Shown: piece by piece, positions 9,165-20,393 of the stretch | Layout: every line of letters starts with the position of its first letter | Numbering within the stretch: position 1 is the first letter of the stretch | Program-made: the position numbers and the translations under genes | Assembly (NCBI RefSeq): GCF_000002875.2 | Contig: NC_009412.2 | Span: forward strand, 315,001 to 379,000 | DNA length: 64,000 nucleotides | Source of the DNA: Leishmania infantum JPCM5 | Lineage: Eukaryota; Euglenozoa; Kinetoplastea; Trypanosomatida; Trypanosomatidae | Direction of reading: 5' to 3' | The notes under the pieces: generated by a model | What the model was told of the DNA's origin: nothing | Seen by the model: the letters and a program-made list of their open reading frames with translations, nothing else | Databases searched by the model: none

Positions 9165-10619
9165 ATGCACGCAATAGAAGTGGAGCTGTCGCCGGGCAGC
9201 GCGGTGAAATGCGTCTCTGCTTGCGTCGAGCACCGCGCTGGTGACGCGGAGCAGGACACGGATCGCCTCTCTCGAGATCAGTACTACTACAACTATGCAA
9301 GCCGCCCAGTCTCTTTTCCGAAGTCCCTCGGCGCATCAACTGCCTCTCCGATGGCACCGGCAAGCACAGCGATGGGTGGCCTGCAGGAGGCGGACACATC
9401 CTCTCTTTCTTCCCGACTGCTGTTAGAGATGGAGGTGGACACAATCCTGCGCGGAGACCACAGCAGTGAGAGATGCAGCAGCCCGCCGAGAAGCTGCCAC
9501 GACAGCATCCGTTGCGACAGCGCCGTGCAGCAGACAGCTCTGCGCGCTGGTATCGTGGAGCCGCGCTGGGCCAAGTCCAACTCTTCGAGAGTGCATTCTG
9601 CCACCGAGGCCATCAGAGAGAGCACCATTCCGTGGCGCGACTCGCCGGAAAATGCCTGTCATGCCGGTCCGGGCAGCACACTCTCGCTGCGACCTCCTCC
9701 GCCATTGTCATACGTAACATCGCGCAGTGGCACACGCACAGGAACGCATGCATCTGCACGTGTCGCTTCCCTGTCTGCTGCAGTTTCTGCGCCACCTGCA
9801 TCCTCCACGAAGCCATGGGATGCCAGGGTAGGACCTCCCCGAGTGTCGACTGCCCCTCAGCCGTGCCTGCCCCGCGGACGGAGTGCCGCCATGCACGAGA
9901 GTATCGCTCGCTTCCTGACCGTGGAAGAGGCGACGGCCTCAGGCGCTAGCGGGGCTGCATTCTCGCCATGCACGAGCAGCCCGCCAGTCCGTGAGGCCTC
10001 CGCGGCTACGGTCGCCTCCAGCGCGTCTTCACCATTGCCGCGCACTCCAGCGAGGGAAGAGGAGAACAGCGAAAAGCACCGCACGGCTCGTTTGACGCAC
10101 AAGACGGCGGCGACTGCCGACCTGCGACCGCGTAATGCCCTCTTCGCACCTCTTCCGGTGAATCAAACTCGCGCTGCCGCTTCCAGATCGCATGTCTCAA
10201 AGAGGTCCTTCTCCGCTTCCTCTGCCGCCAGGGGCGCAGCTGGCGTAGGCGGTGGCCAACGGGACGGGCGCACCACCCTCGTGGCTAAGCGCAGCGTCAT
10301 TCCGAAGACGGAAGGGGCGCGATTATCATCGCCGTTAGCGGAGCCGGCAAGAACGATAGTCACCTCTCGTCTTTCCTACACGGATCCAAAGACGTTGGCG
10401 TCCCTCGACACCGCCGCGACAATGTCGTCCGAAGGACCCCTCGACGTGGTGGAGGCGCTCATCTTTAACGAAACTGTGGTGACGGTGACCTGTGCTACGT
10501 GCCAGCTATCAATCGACGTCTTTGCTCTTCGCCTTGCTGGCACTGAGCTGCCCCAAGTCTGCCACTGCCCTCTCTGTGGGAGCCCGTGCACATGGACGGC
10601 GTGCTTTGGGACTGTGTAG
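9165..10619 (+). CDS. Ser-rich disordered protein with C-terminal zinc-ribbon-like knuckle
   Basis: 484 residues from the ATG at 9165; an ATG at 9105 would add 20 hydrophobic residues, but it lies upstream of the first AG after the pyrimidine tract. Residues ~40-420 are rich in Ser, Ala, Arg and Pro, with no visible fold, and are probably disordered and phosphorylated. The final ~60 residues are compact and hydrophobic and carry six cysteines: C443, C446, C466, C468, C471 and C475. CATC and CPLC make a plausible four-Cys zinc ribbon, with further cysteines beside it. I do not recognise a named family. The layout (long disordered tail plus terminal zinc knuckle) suits a scaffold or nucleic-acid-associated protein, but that is inference. 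Coding status is supported by the long open frame and by a conserved-looking C-terminal domain running right up to the stop. Confidence 0.65.
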   Translation: MHAIEVELSPGSAVKCVSACVEHRAGDAEQDTDRLSRDQYYYNYASRPVSFPKSLGASTASPMAPASTAMGGLQEADTSSLSSRLLLEMEVDTILRGDHSSERCSSPPRSCHDSIRCDSAVQQTALRAGIVEPRWAKSNSSRVHSATEAIRESTIPWRDSPENACHAGPGSTLSLRPPPPLSYVTSRSGTRTGTHASARVASLSAAVSAPPASSTKPWDARVGPPRVSTAPQPCLPRGRSAAMHESIARFLTVEEATASGASGAAFSPCTSSPPVREASAATVASSASSPLPRTPAREEENSEKHRTARLTHKTAATADLRPRNALFAPLPVNQTRAAASRSHVSKRSFSASSAARGAAGVGGGQRDGRTTLVAKRSVIPKTEGARLSSPLAEPARTIVTSRLSYTDPKTLASLDTAATMSSEGPLDVVEALIFNETVVTVTCATCQLSIDVFALRLAGTELPQVCHCPLCGSPCTWTACFGTV

Positions 10620-11636
10620 AGGCACTCACGCACCCAAGCCAGGGCCGACATCCCCGCCTCTACCACGGCATCATGCATGGACAGCCTTGTGCAGGACAGC
10701 GTACCCCTTCCGGCTGTTGCTTTTGCTTTTCGCTCTGCGCGCAACTCCTAGCGCTTTCTTTTCCCTTTGCATCGGCGTTTCTTCTGCACCTACTCTGCGG
10801 CGTTCTGCACATGACGAGCGGGCCGCACCTTGTCTCGATGCGGCGGTGAAGGGACGGGAGGGCGGCGGCCATGGACATGCCGCACTTCTTCTCTCTTTCC
10901 ATCTGTGCTCATCCCTGCATCTCCACTCTCTTTCCGGCCTCATGCTCTGCTTCTTTTCTTTTTCTTTAGCTATTTTTCGAGTGTGCTGGTCTTCATGATG
11001 CGTGCAGCAGAGCATGCGCTGCACTTCTCTCTAGACACTGTTAGACGCCAACCCCCCCCCTACGGACACAAACGCATACTCACTCGAAGCAATTCGCTCA
11101 CCGCGGCGTACAGGAAGGTGTGCCAGCGACCATGAGGGGCTAATCGGTGTGTGCGTGGGTAGGGCACAGAGTGCTCTTAGCCTGAGGCGTTGCATCTCTT
11201 CCCACACTCACCCACTGTCAGGCTGTCGTATGCACCTGTGTGTGCGTGCGCCTGCGACACGTCGTGCTCGCCTCTGAAAGGTTGTCTATCAAACCCTCCT
11301 CCCTTTGTCGCCCCCCCCCCCGCCTATGTTTTTGCCTCGCTTGATTCGACTGCGCTCATGCCGCTTTCGTGCTCACGCGCATGCACTTCTTGGTCCAACC
11401 AACGCTACACATTGCCCCTTCCTTTCCCACCGTCGCTGCTGCTGCACTGGTGTCTACCCTACGCCTAGCCATGCATCCGGCCTCACTGAGGGTGCATACA
11501 CGGACCGGAAGAACAGCTAACGAATCACAAACGCACGACTAGAGTGCAACAGTAGTGCCTCGTCGAAACACACGCGACCCGCGTCCCCCTTCCTCTTCCC
11601 ACCGACCTACCGACCCATACGTACGCAAACAACTCT
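10620..11636 (+). other. Intergenic region, 1 kb
   Basis: No gene seen. Pyrimidine-rich blocks occur at about 10900-10975 and 11405-11445, and poly-C runs at about 11050 and 11310-11320. These are the expected polyadenylation and trans-splicing landmarks between the zinc-knuckle gene and the membrane propeller gene. Confidence 0.6.
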
Positions 11637-13373
11637 ATGCTTTTGAGCGCGGTCACCGGGCGGCTGTACGGCCTCGCCAAGGGGCTCGCGAAGGTGTACC
11701 TTCATAATGAGACTGTGGACCTGACTCAGGAAATGCTGCTGGCCGACTCCATCCCTGGCGCGGCGGAGGCCTTCATCGGTGCTGCCTCCGCCGATGGCAG
11801 GGCATTGCTGACGGACTTCGTCGTTGTGCTTGGTGCGCTGATCATCGTCGTCGCCCTTCGCAGCTGCCTTGTGCGCTTTTTTTGTTGGCTGTGCATCGGC
11901 ACTTCGATCAAAGCCAGCAGTATTGAGAAGGTTCATGCCCACAAGAAGAGCCACCAGATCCAGTCACAGCGGGAGCGGGCAGAGCACAAGCGGCGGAGGA
12001 ACAAAGTCGAGGAGAAGGCTTCCGCGCCGGCCCAGCAGAATCTGCCGCAGGTTTCGGAGGTGCTGTCGAAGATGCACCAGAATCAGGAGAGTGGAGCGGC
12101 CAAGAGCGGTGGCAAGGGCAAACAAGGAGCCGCTGGGAAGCCGAAAGAGTCGGCTATCGCAGCACCAGCGCAGCAGCAGCTGCTTCAGCAGCAGGAGGCG
12201 GAGTTCACCGCCACGTCGCGCCGCACGCCGCAGGACACGCGCGCCGCACCCAAGTCCATCCTCCGCGGCTTTCCGGAGGTGGACATACTGCTCACCTCTC
12301 CGGGGCAGAGCTACCTACTGATCGGGTGTCGCAGCAAGCGCAAGGCGTCCCTCTACCCGCAGAGCGATGCCGCCGCGTTCATGGAGCGTGGCAAGGAGCT
12401 ACAGGAGAGGCACTTCACGGATGTGAACGCGGTGGTAACCACGGCGGTTGGACTTGAGAAGAAGGCGGAGATCTACGCCGCACAGTTCTCCATGGACGAC
12501 ACGCGCCTAATCGCTGGCGAGCGCTTCACAGACACATTTGTCTGCTTCTCGGTGTCGGGTCGCACCAACGTGAACCTGACTCAGCTGTGGTCGATGAAGC
12601 TGCCGGACCACCGCCTCGTCTCCTCGGTGCCGCGGTGGAGCGTGCTCGGGCAGGACAGCCTTTTGAGCATCGTGGACCAGACGGCAGAGGTGGAGGTTAT
12701 CACTCGGAGCGCGGCGAAGACGTCGACGGCGCACAAGGACAAGTTCAAGGTGGGCAGCGCGCTCGCGTGGGCGGTTTGCGACGATCGCATTGCGCTCGGC
12801 GGCTCCTTTCTGCGTGAGCCGCGACTCTCGCGTGTGGTGCAGCGTGCTGACAGTGGCAGTATTACCCTAGAGCCGGTTGCGGTGCTCCCCAACGCAGCGA
12901 AGTTGCGTGTGTCCGCGCTGGCTTTTGTGGCCCCAGGCGCCCCTGCCTTCAACACGCGCAGCTACATGATTGTGTTTCTGGAGAACGGCATCGGCACCAT
13001 CTACGATGTGCAGACCCCCTCAACGCAGAACACGCCGCAGGCGGTGAGCGGCTTTGCCGACACGGACTACGCCGGACACCGCGTCGACGCGCCACTGTGC
13101 ATTCTTACGGCCGTGCGTGGGCAGGCGTATCATGAGGTGCTGCGCATCGCGCTGCTCCGCGGCCCAAATGTGACGGTGTATGAGCAGTCTGGCAAGGCAG
13201 ACGGCGGCAACTTTCAGATGGTGCGCGTCGCGGACCTGTACGACGTGCAGGAGGGTGACGCCGTGAAGCACGCCGCGTTTCTGCAAAACGGTCTTGGCCT
13301 GGCCACTAGTGGGCACGCGGACGGACGCCATGTTCGCATGTTCACTCTACCGTCTCCCGGCAAGGCGGCCTAA
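11637..13373 (+). CDS. Membrane-anchored beta-propeller-like protein (TBL2/Sec12-like layout)
   Basis: 578 residues. A strongly hydrophobic segment at about residues 61-88 (FVVVLGALIIVVALRS and following) is a signal anchor, preceded by a short N-terminal region. Next comes a Lys/Arg/Gln-rich linker (about 95-200), with alternating basic residues at its start and Ala/Gln low complexity later. The remaining ~370 residues show the beta-strand-rich, Gly-Asp-punctuated pattern of a degenerate WD40 propeller (examples are SPGQSYLLIGCRSKRKASLY, DDTRLIAGE and DDRIALGGSFL). An N-terminal membrane anchor plus propeller recalls transducin beta-like 2 of the endoplasmic reticulum and, with opposite topology, Sec12/PREB. 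I cannot tell which, or whether it is a kinetoplastid-specific protein. No enzymatic motif is visible. Cellular location is inferred to be the ER membrane. Confidence 0.65.
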   Translation: MLLSAVTGRLYGLAKGLAKVYLHNETVDLTQEMLLADSIPGAAEAFIGAASADGRALLTDFVVVLGALIIVVALRSCLVRFFCWLCIGTSIKASSIEKVHAHKKSHQIQSQRERAEHKRRRNKVEEKASAPAQQNLPQVSEVLSKMHQNQESGAAKSGGKGKQGAAGKPKESAIAAPAQQQLLQQQEAEFTATSRRTPQDTRAAPKSILRGFPEVDILLTSPGQSYLLIGCRSKRKASLYPQSDAAAFMERGKELQERHFTDVNAVVTTAVGLEKKAEIYAAQFSMDDTRLIAGERFTDTFVCFSVSGRTNVNLTQLWSMKLPDHRLVSSVPRWSVLGQDSLLSIVDQTAEVEVITRSAAKTSTAHKDKFKVGSALAWAVCDDRIALGGSFLREPRLSRVVQRADSGSITLEPVAVLPNAAKLRVSALAFVAPGAPAFNTRSYMIVFLENGIGTIYDVQTPSTQNTPQAVSGFADTDYAGHRVDAPLCILTAVRGQAYHEVLRIALLRGPNVTVYEQSGKADGGNFQMVRVADLYDVQEGDAVKHAAFLQNGLGLATSGHADGRHVRMFTLPSPGKAA

Positions 13374-13968
13374 TCATTGAGCACCGCTAAGGGAGCGCTT
13401 GAGGAAGACTGCGTCCTTCCCTCTGCGCTGATCACACGCTTGAAGCACTCTCGCACCACCCTCAAACACATTTGCACGCGTGTGTGCGTGTGCGCGGCGG
13501 CGGCGGCACATGGTTTCTGGTTCTTATGTCGACACCCCCGTCCGCAATGTAATGGCACGAACCCTTTTCATTCTCTCACTGTAGGCAGCGGCAACTAGAT
13601 GCCCTCATGTGCTGGCGATGGCAACCATGTGTCTGCCTCTGTCAGTGGGTTGGTCACGTGGGGGGTCATTGATTGCCGTACTCGTTGTTATCGGGTGCGC
13701 TGTGGCCTGTTTGTTGTTGTAGTTGATGGTTTTCGCTTGTTGCCCTCTTATCCGCTGTCGCTGCGCTTATACAGCGCCACACCTACAGTGGCAACGAAAA
13801 ACGCAAACAAAGGAGGCAGCGTCCCACCCGTTCGCACATCCTCGGGCGCGGGCGCACTCCTGGATTTGCTCTTCTACACACATGGCATACATCCCACTCC
13901 CCTCCACAATCCACTGATGAAACCGCTCTTCGGGTTTGTGTATTTGTGTGTGATGGATTGAACTCGAA

Positions 13969-13992
13969 CACCCCCCCCCACACACACACACA
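13969..13992. repeat. Poly-C/(CA)n microsatellite
   Basis: Nine cytosines followed by a CA run. Intergenic simple repeat. Confidence 0.85.
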
Positions 13993-14322
13993 ACGAGTGC
14001 GTGCGTATGCTAACAGACACAGAATCGCATTACCCTCGGGAAGAGGACTGCGGGTGCTGTTTTGTCATGTGGCTGCCAATGAGCGCCCACTGCTCACTCA
14101 ACCACCGACACACATGCACACATTTGCTCTGCGTAGCCCGTTTGGCGAGTCACGCTTGCCTCTGCAGCGGTGCGCGAGGCGCGCACACGTGTATCCCTTC
14201 TTGCGCCTACACTCCACTCATATGCATCACCACCACTTCTTCCTCGTCTGCCTCGTTTTGGTGCCCTCGCCGTCCATCTCTCTCTCTCGCCGAGCTCGCG
14301 CGCGCTACCGACGCGGGCACAA

Positions 14323-14345
14323 GCACACACACACACACGCGCACA
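14323..14345. repeat. (CA)n microsatellite
   Basis: CA repeat with a terminal CG interruption, in the same spacer as the repeat near 13980. Confidence 0.8.
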
Positions 14346-14919
14346 CGCTCACAGAAGGAAGAAGGGCGCTATCCTCGCATCCTTCCCTCTACGCCCCTTT
14401 GTGCCAGAGAACGTTGGTGCGCATCGGTGGGTATCCACACGCCGCGCCACCACACACCTAGAGATTCATTGCGTAGAAGACCTCCGCCATTGCGTCGCAC
14501 CGTCTTCCTCACTTTTCCGCGTCTTTCCTCGACATGAACACGAGACGAGCTCTCACGGGCACACAAGCACACTCACGCACGTCTTGAGACGCGAGCAGAC
14601 CCTGGACACGAGGGCTCAAGCACACACGGACGCAGAGATCGCAGGGCAAGAGGGCGCATAGAGCGTGTAGGTGCCGTCGTGTGTTTTTTCTTGCTTGTTT
14701 GTTAGAGGAGAAGCGCACTCGTGCGTCGATTTTACTCGTGTGTAAGTGCTGTTGCCGTTGTGTCGGTTTTTGGCTCTAAACTGCCTGGGACGGAGCTTGT
14801 TCGTTTCGTGTGCCTCTCCCTCTCTGGCACCTCGTCAACTCACACGTATCTCCCAGTGCACTCCCACACCATTACGCAACGGCGCGCACCCGCACAAACC
14901 TCCGTAGTGAGTGCGCTCT

Positions 14920-15450
14920 ATGAAGGCGAAATCGAGTGCAGTGCCGCGGAAGGCGCGGAAGAGCATCTCTTTCAACGCGAACCGCAACAAGGTGCGCTTC
15001 ATTCGGGTCCCCCCGCGCTCGCAGAACGGCAAGTTCTGGTTTACGGAGACGCAGCGCATTGTAAAGAAGGGGCTTAACTTTGAGGTGGAGCCGGAGATCA
15101 TGATCGAAGTCAACATCGAGTGTAGGATGCAGATCACGGCGTTGGCCCGCAGGCCGCTGTCTCAGTTGGGCAAGTCGCCAGCAGCGAACGGCATCGCCGG
15201 TGCCGCCGCCTCATCGTCCGCGGCTTCGGCGGCAAAGCGTAGCTACGTTGAGGTGGAAGAGACGGTCCCACTCTTTCTGCCTGATGCGCGGAAGCGTGAT
15301 CGGTGGCAGTGCATCGGCTCCGTCGGTGCGGGGGAGATGTCGAAAGTCAGGGTTGTGATGCCGCCTGGCAGCTACCGCATGCGGTGCAATGGTGGGGACG
15401 TGGTGCAGATCTTTGCACAGGCCTGGGACATTGAGCGAGAGTTGATTTAG
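14920..15450 (+). CDS. Small basic beta-rich hypothetical protein
   Basis: 176 residues from the ATG at 14920; the codon at 14911 that extends the frame is GTG and unlikely to be used. The N-terminus is strongly basic (MKAKSSAVPRKARKSISF). Two compact segments follow: about residues 20-75, with a FWFTETQRIVKKGLNFEVEP core and a basic-then-acidic pattern, and about 108-176, with alternating hydrophobic residues typical of beta strands, ending in WDIERELI. An Ala/Ser linker (about 80-105) separates them. I do not recognise the family, and there is no membrane segment or enzyme motif. Two beta-rich halves linked by low complexity could form one sandwich fold. Codon use resembles the neighbouring genes, which supports expression. 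Confidence 0.65.
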   Translation: MKAKSSAVPRKARKSISFNANRNKVRFIRVPPRSQNGKFWFTETQRIVKKGLNFEVEPEIMIEVNIECRMQITALARRPLSQLGKSPAANGIAGAAASSSAASAAKRSYVEVEETVPLFLPDARKRDRWQCIGSVGAGEMSKVRVVMPPGSYRMRCNGGDVVQIFAQAWDIERELI

Positions 15451-16989
15451 GTGAGCGGTGGTGGTGGTGCCTGTGGTCGCGTTGACTGTCGAGGTTATCG
15501 CGGTGGCGGTGTTGGTGGGCAGGAGCGACAGATGGGTTTAACAATTCTTGTCTAGGCGTCGCGTGCGATTACCTGTCGATGTGAGGAGTCGTTACTCCAA
15601 ACAACGAAAAACAAGCAAAAAAGGCGAGAGGACATAAACGACAAGCGGCGCGCCTGGCGTTGTGCGCTCACTGAGAAGAGGAAGGATTGGGGGTAGGGGC
15701 TGGAGAGACAGAGAGTCCATTCGTGTACCAAAATCTGAGGCAAGCTCCCTCTCGCCCCTCCTCCTCCTCGCCCCTCCTCTTCCTCCTCCCCCCACCCCCA
15801 CACTTACTTACTCACACACAAGCAAACAAGAAGGGCGCATGAAAGCACGAAAAAGAAAAACAACAACCACACGGCAAAAAGAATAAAGAGAAGGGATCAC
15901 AAAACTACACCTGTGCTGTGACACACACATACACACAATGGGGAGATCAGCAAGCGAGTCAGGGGGCTTCAAGTGTCAACCGGCGGGCGTGTCTCCAGCA
16001 GCGCTAGTTTTGCAGTCCCCTGCACTACGGCGTCACGGGCCATGGCGAACTAAAGGGACGACTTGTGTAGGTGCTGACATCCCCCCCCCCACCCCAGAAG
16101 GGCATCGCTGGTGGGCTTACCATTACGCGACTCTGAGCTGCCGCATGACAGTTCACGTCTGGATGTCTCGATCGGTGTAGGTCGATGCAGAGTAACTCCT
16201 TGACGCGCTCCTGAGCGACACCGTCCCTTCCCCCCTTTGTTTAGCGAGGGCAGACATCCATGTGCCTCACTCTCTCGCCTCCTCTTTTCTTCCTCTCTCT
16301 TCTTGCGGCGCTCCTTCTGTGGGCGTGCGCCGCCGCTTCATTCGTTGGGACAGCTCAACTGGTTTTCCACCGTCTCTCTGCCGCTCCGGCTTCCTCGACC
16401 TCCTGCCCCCCTCCCCTGCCTTTCTACATAGATCGACTCTCCAGCGTCTTCGCCGCCGCTCCGCTTTCGTCTTGACAACGTACTGCTGTAGTGCACTCGC
16501 ACCGCATCGTCGTCGCATATAAGCGCAGACACACTCTCGGTCGCTTCCTTTATAGTTCTCCACGATTTCATACACACCTTGACCCTGCACCACACCCAGG
16601 AACACCTCGCGGCTCTCCCGCTGCATCTTCCCCTACCCTTTTGAGTGTTGCTGTGCTGGCTCCTTCGTGGTGTCGCCACGCACGCATCACACCCCCTCAT
16701 TTCGCCTTTTTTCTTTGCTGTGAACTCGCAATCCCCTCATAGAGCAGCTAGCCCTCCTCCTTCATCACTCCACGCACACACACACACACAAACACACGAA
16801 GGCTTCAGTGGACACCGTTCACCCTATTGCGCAAGGACACAGGCGCGCTTCCCGGTTCGCCCCTCCTCTGCTCTGTCTTCAGCTTACTAGCAGCATCCAC
16901 AGCGCAGGATAACACGCGTTGTGTGACCGCCGTTGCTCAGACGTGCCGCGCCGCTCTACTTGTTTTTTTTTCCCGCTCTGTTCTGCCGC
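15451..16989 (+). other. Intergenic region, 1.5 kb
   Basis: No gene seen. Pyrimidine-rich blocks at about 15745-15800, 16205-16320 and 16955-16989, a poly-C run near 16080-16092 and a CA-rich stretch near 16774-16797. A T-rich tract reaches right up to the RNR1 ATG, so the acceptor AG for that gene should lie upstream, for example near 16939. Confidence 0.55.
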
Positions 16990-19398
16990 ATGGAAACCAT
17001 GTCCGATTCGGCGCCGATGATCATCAAGCGCAATGGCGAGGCGCAACCGTACGATGCTTGCAAGATCCGCCGCCGCTTCGAGCGGGTGATGGAGGGGCTC
17101 GACCGCGACCATCTCGACGTGGACATGCTGACGGAGAATGTGACGCGCGGCTTGACGGACCAGATCCGCTACGACAAACTGGACGAGCTCGTGGCGCAGA
17201 CGGCGGCGTACTCGGTCACAAAGCACCCGGACTACGGCCGCATGGGCGGTCGCCTGTGCACAACATCACTGCACAAGCAGACGAATGAGTCGCTGCTGGA
17301 GACGTTCCGCCTTCTGCACGACCACGTCACGGTGCAGACAAACCGTCCCGCTCCACTGATCGCCGACGATGTGTGGGAGGTTATGCAGCAGCACCACAAG
17401 GAACTTCAGAGCATGATTGACTACTCCCGCGATTTGAACTTCGAGTTCTTTGGGTACAAGACGCTGGAGCGCTCGTACCTGCTGCGTATCGAGACCGGAA
17501 GGGGTGAGATGCGAATTGTGGAGCGCCCACAGCAGATGTTCATGCGTGTCGCTCTTGGCATTCACGGCGCAGATCTCAAGAATGTGCGTGAGACGTACGA
17601 CCTTATGTCCAAGGGCTTCTTCACCCACGCCACCCCGACCCTCTTTAACGCCGGCACCCCGAAGCCGCAAATGAGCTCGTGCTTCCTGGTGGCGTCGAAG
17701 GAAGACAGCATCGACGGCATCTACGACACGCTGAAGGAGTGTGCCGTGATCAGCAAAGCGGCCGGCGGCATTGGTCTGCACGTGCACAACATCCGCGCGG
17801 CGGGCAGCTACATAGCTGGTACGAACGGCACGTCGAACGGGCTCGTGCCAATGCTACGCGTCTTCAACAACACCGCCCGCTACGTGGACCAGGGCGGCGG
17901 TAAGCGCAAGGGCGCCTTCGCCGTCTATCTCGAGCCCTGGCACGCTGACGTCTTTGGCTTTCTGCTGCTGAAACGCAACACGGGAAAAGATGACCAGCGC
18001 GCCCGCGACCTCTTCTACGCGCTGTGGATCCCAGATCTGTTTATGAGACGTGTGAAAAGCGAGGGGAAGTGGACGCTGATGGATCCCAACACGTGCCCGG
18101 GTCTCAGCGATTGCTATGGTGAAGAGTTTGAGCGGCTCTACGAGCGCTACGAGTCCGAGGGCCGCGGCGTCAAGACGATCCAGGCCCAGGAGGTGTGGTT
18201 TGCTATCCTGGAGTCTCAGATCGAGACGGGAGGGCCGTTCATCCTCTACAAGGACGCATGCAACAGCAAGTCGAACCAGAAGAATCTTGGCACGATCAAG
18301 TGCTCGAACCTATGCACGGAGATTGTCGAGTACACGTCGCCACAGGAGACGGCGGTGTGCAACCTCGCCTCCATCGCGCTGCCGCGCTTCGTCGACGTTG
18401 AGAAGCGTGAGTTCAACCACCAGCTTCTCTACACCGTGACAAAGCAGATCACACGTAACCTAAACCGGGTTATTGACCGCAACTACTACCCGGTCGAGAC
18501 GGCGCGCCGCAGTAACATGCGCAACCGCCCCATCGGCCTCGGCGTGCAGGGGCTCGCGGACGCCTTCATCCTCATGCGACTGCCGTTTGTCTCGGCGGAG
18601 GCGCAGCGGGTGAACGCAGAGATCTTCGAAACGATCTACTTTGCTGCTGTCGAGTCGTCGATGGAGCTGGCGAAGGAGGATGGCCCGTACGAGACCTTCA
18701 CGGGCAGCCCGGCCAGCGAGGGCATTCTGCAGTTCGACATGTGGAAGAACGCGCGGCCCAACAGCGGTCGCTGGGACTGGGCCAGCCTCAAGGAGAAGGT
18801 GATGCAGGTGGGCATGCGCAACTCCCTGCTGGTTGCCCCCATGCCAACCGCGTCCACCTCGCAGATTCTCGGCAATAACGAGTGCTTCGAGCCCTTCACC
18901 TCGAACATCTACGTCCGCCGTGTGCTGAGCGGCGAGTTCCCTGTTGTGAACAAGTACCTCGTCATGGACCTTATTGCGCGTGGTCTATGGAACGAGTCGA
19001 TGCGGAACGAGATCATCTCCTACAACGGCTCTATCCTCACTATTAACGGCATGCCGGACGACCTGAGGGAGCTTTACCGGACCGTGTGGGAGATTCCACA
19101 GCGCAAGCTGATAGACATGGCACGCGACCGCGGCCAGTACATTGACCAGTCGCAGTCGCTGAACCTCTTCCTCCAGAGCCCCACCTCCGGCCAGATCACG
19201 TCCATGCTCTTCTATTGCTGGGAAGCTGGACTGAAGACTGGCGTCTACTACCTGCGCACCAAGGCTGCGGCGGACGCGATCAAGTTCACCGTGGACGCGA
19301 AGCGAATGAAGGAGATCCAGGAGAGGGAGAACTCGCAGCAGACCATGTCCTCGCACCGCGCTTCACAGCCCGAGGAGTGCCTGAACTGCGGATCCTAA
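16990..19398 (+). CDS. RNR1: Ribonucleoside-diphosphate reductase large subunit (class Ia R1)
   Basis: 802 residues from the ATG at 16990; the frame is open 57 bases further upstream, but that part reads as a pyrimidine tract. The enzyme reduces ribonucleoside diphosphates to deoxy forms in the cytosol, with a small di-iron R2 partner, to supply dNTPs. An N-terminal ATP-cone (about residues 10-95) indicates dATP-sensitive activity control. Active-site residues are present: N440, C442 and E444 in NLCTE, and the redox pair C231 (MSSC) and C457 (AVCN). The radical-transfer tyrosines are Y753-Y754 in VYYLRT. The C-terminus ends ECLNCGS, giving the CxxC pair C797/C800 that passes electrons from thioredoxin or tryparedoxin. 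Length matches eukaryotic R1 proteins (~790-890). Nothing is missing, so an active enzyme is expected. Confidence 0.98.
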   Translation: METMSDSAPMIIKRNGEAQPYDACKIRRRFERVMEGLDRDHLDVDMLTENVTRGLTDQIRYDKLDELVAQTAAYSVTKHPDYGRMGGRLCTTSLHKQTNESLLETFRLLHDHVTVQTNRPAPLIADDVWEVMQQHHKELQSMIDYSRDLNFEFFGYKTLERSYLLRIETGRGEMRIVERPQQMFMRVALGIHGADLKNVRETYDLMSKGFFTHATPTLFNAGTPKPQMSSCFLVASKEDSIDGIYDTLKECAVISKAAGGIGLHVHNIRAAGSYIAGTNGTSNGLVPMLRVFNNTARYVDQGGGKRKGAFAVYLEPWHADVFGFLLLKRNTGKDDQRARDLFYALWIPDLFMRRVKSEGKWTLMDPNTCPGLSDCYGEEFERLYERYESEGRGVKTIQAQEVWFAILESQIETGGPFILYKDACNSKSNQKNLGTIKCSNLCTEIVEYTSPQETAVCNLASIALPRFVDVEKREFNHQLLYTVTKQITRNLNRVIDRNYYPVETARRSNMRNRPIGLGVQGLADAFILMRLPFVSAEAQRVNAEIFETIYFAAVESSMELAKEDGPYETFTGSPASEGILQFDMWKNARPNSGRWDWASLKEKVMQVGMRNSLLVAPMPTASTSQILGNNECFEPFTSNIYVRRVLSGEFPVVNKYLVMDLIARGLWNESMRNEIISYNGSILTINGMPDDLRELYRTVWEIPQRKLIDMARDRGQYIDQSQSLNLFLQSPTSGQITSMLFYCWEAGLKTGVYYLRTKAAADAIKFTVDAKRMKEIQERENSQQTMSSHRASQPEECLNCGS

Positions 19399-20371
19399 GT
19401 AGATGACGCGACGATACCCGATAGTTCTCCAGCCTCAAGGCTCAGAAGGGCGACTTCGGCCCGCCTGATCGCCTCTCTCCTGGGCGCAGCGCGATCCTGT
19501 GCGCTGTCCCTCTTCTCTCTTGAGGTGCTCTACCATAGAACTACGTTTTAAATTTTACGGCTTGCTTTCGAGCTTCTCATGATACCAACGAGTCCCCATT
19601 CTAGCGTCTGCGTCCGTGTGTGCCGCAACATATGCGTGGCTGTGTAACTCTTCCTCTTTCATCTCCTGCCACCTTTCTCCCTTCTCTGCTCATCTATGTG
19701 CGTGAGTTTTTGAGAAAGGCCATCGAGCAGCCACACCATATATATGAGCCAAAACAAACGCCTTGCAGAATGCCGTCCCCGAAAATGGGTGAAGGTAAAA
19801 GGGGCGGGGGTGGGGGAATTGGTGAAGCAGCAAGCAAGCGTGTGCCTCCACATTCGTGCTTCTCTCACACACACACACTCGTCTCCTCCCTTCTGTCCTT
19901 GCCCACACCCTCCCCCCTCCCCGTTCTCCCGCGGTGCTGCAGAGTGCGTTGATGCCGCGTGTTTTTATTGTGGGCGCGTGGATTTCCTTTTTGCCCCTTC
20001 TCAAGCTTTCCTCCCCCTCCTCCTTTCCCTCTTCTTGGGTGCTTTCTGTCATGCGTTGCACCTCAGAGACGCGTGCACGTACCCAGTCGCACACCGGCTC
20101 CTTTTGCGACTGTGTGCGTGTACGTGTGGGTGTCGACATCACCGTTGAGGAGAGACACGGCACTCGCATCGCGCCTTCGGTCGCCACTACTCCCCCCTCC
20201 CCTCCGCCTCGCTCTCTCTCTCTCGCTTGTGGACGAGGCAGCGGGGCAGGGCAGGGCGGTGCGTCCTCGTGTACGGCGGACTCCAGACGTTTCGTTTTTA
20301 CACAAAAAACTCAGAGCTGAAAGGAGAGGTAAAAGACAAGAATGGGAATCCTGACAGATAAGAAGAGCAGC

Positions 20372-20393
20372 CACACACACACACACACACACA
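20372..20393. repeat. (CA)11 microsatellite
   Basis: Uninterrupted CA repeat in the spacer downstream of RNR1. Confidence 0.9.

Larger units (their letters stand above)
13374..14919 (+). other. Intergenic region, 1.5 kb, with CA repeats
   Basis: No gene seen. It holds a C9-(CA)n run at 13969-13992 and a (CA)n stretch at 14323-14345, plus pyrimidine-rich segments near 14235-14290 and 14815-14850 that may guide splicing of the small downstream gene. Confidence 0.6.

Noticed and set aside
15938..16200. Non-pyrimidine unique spacer that might be a SIDER-type retroposon relic
   Set aside because: I cannot confirm the ~79-base signature or a poly-A tail by eye; a SIDER profile search would decide.
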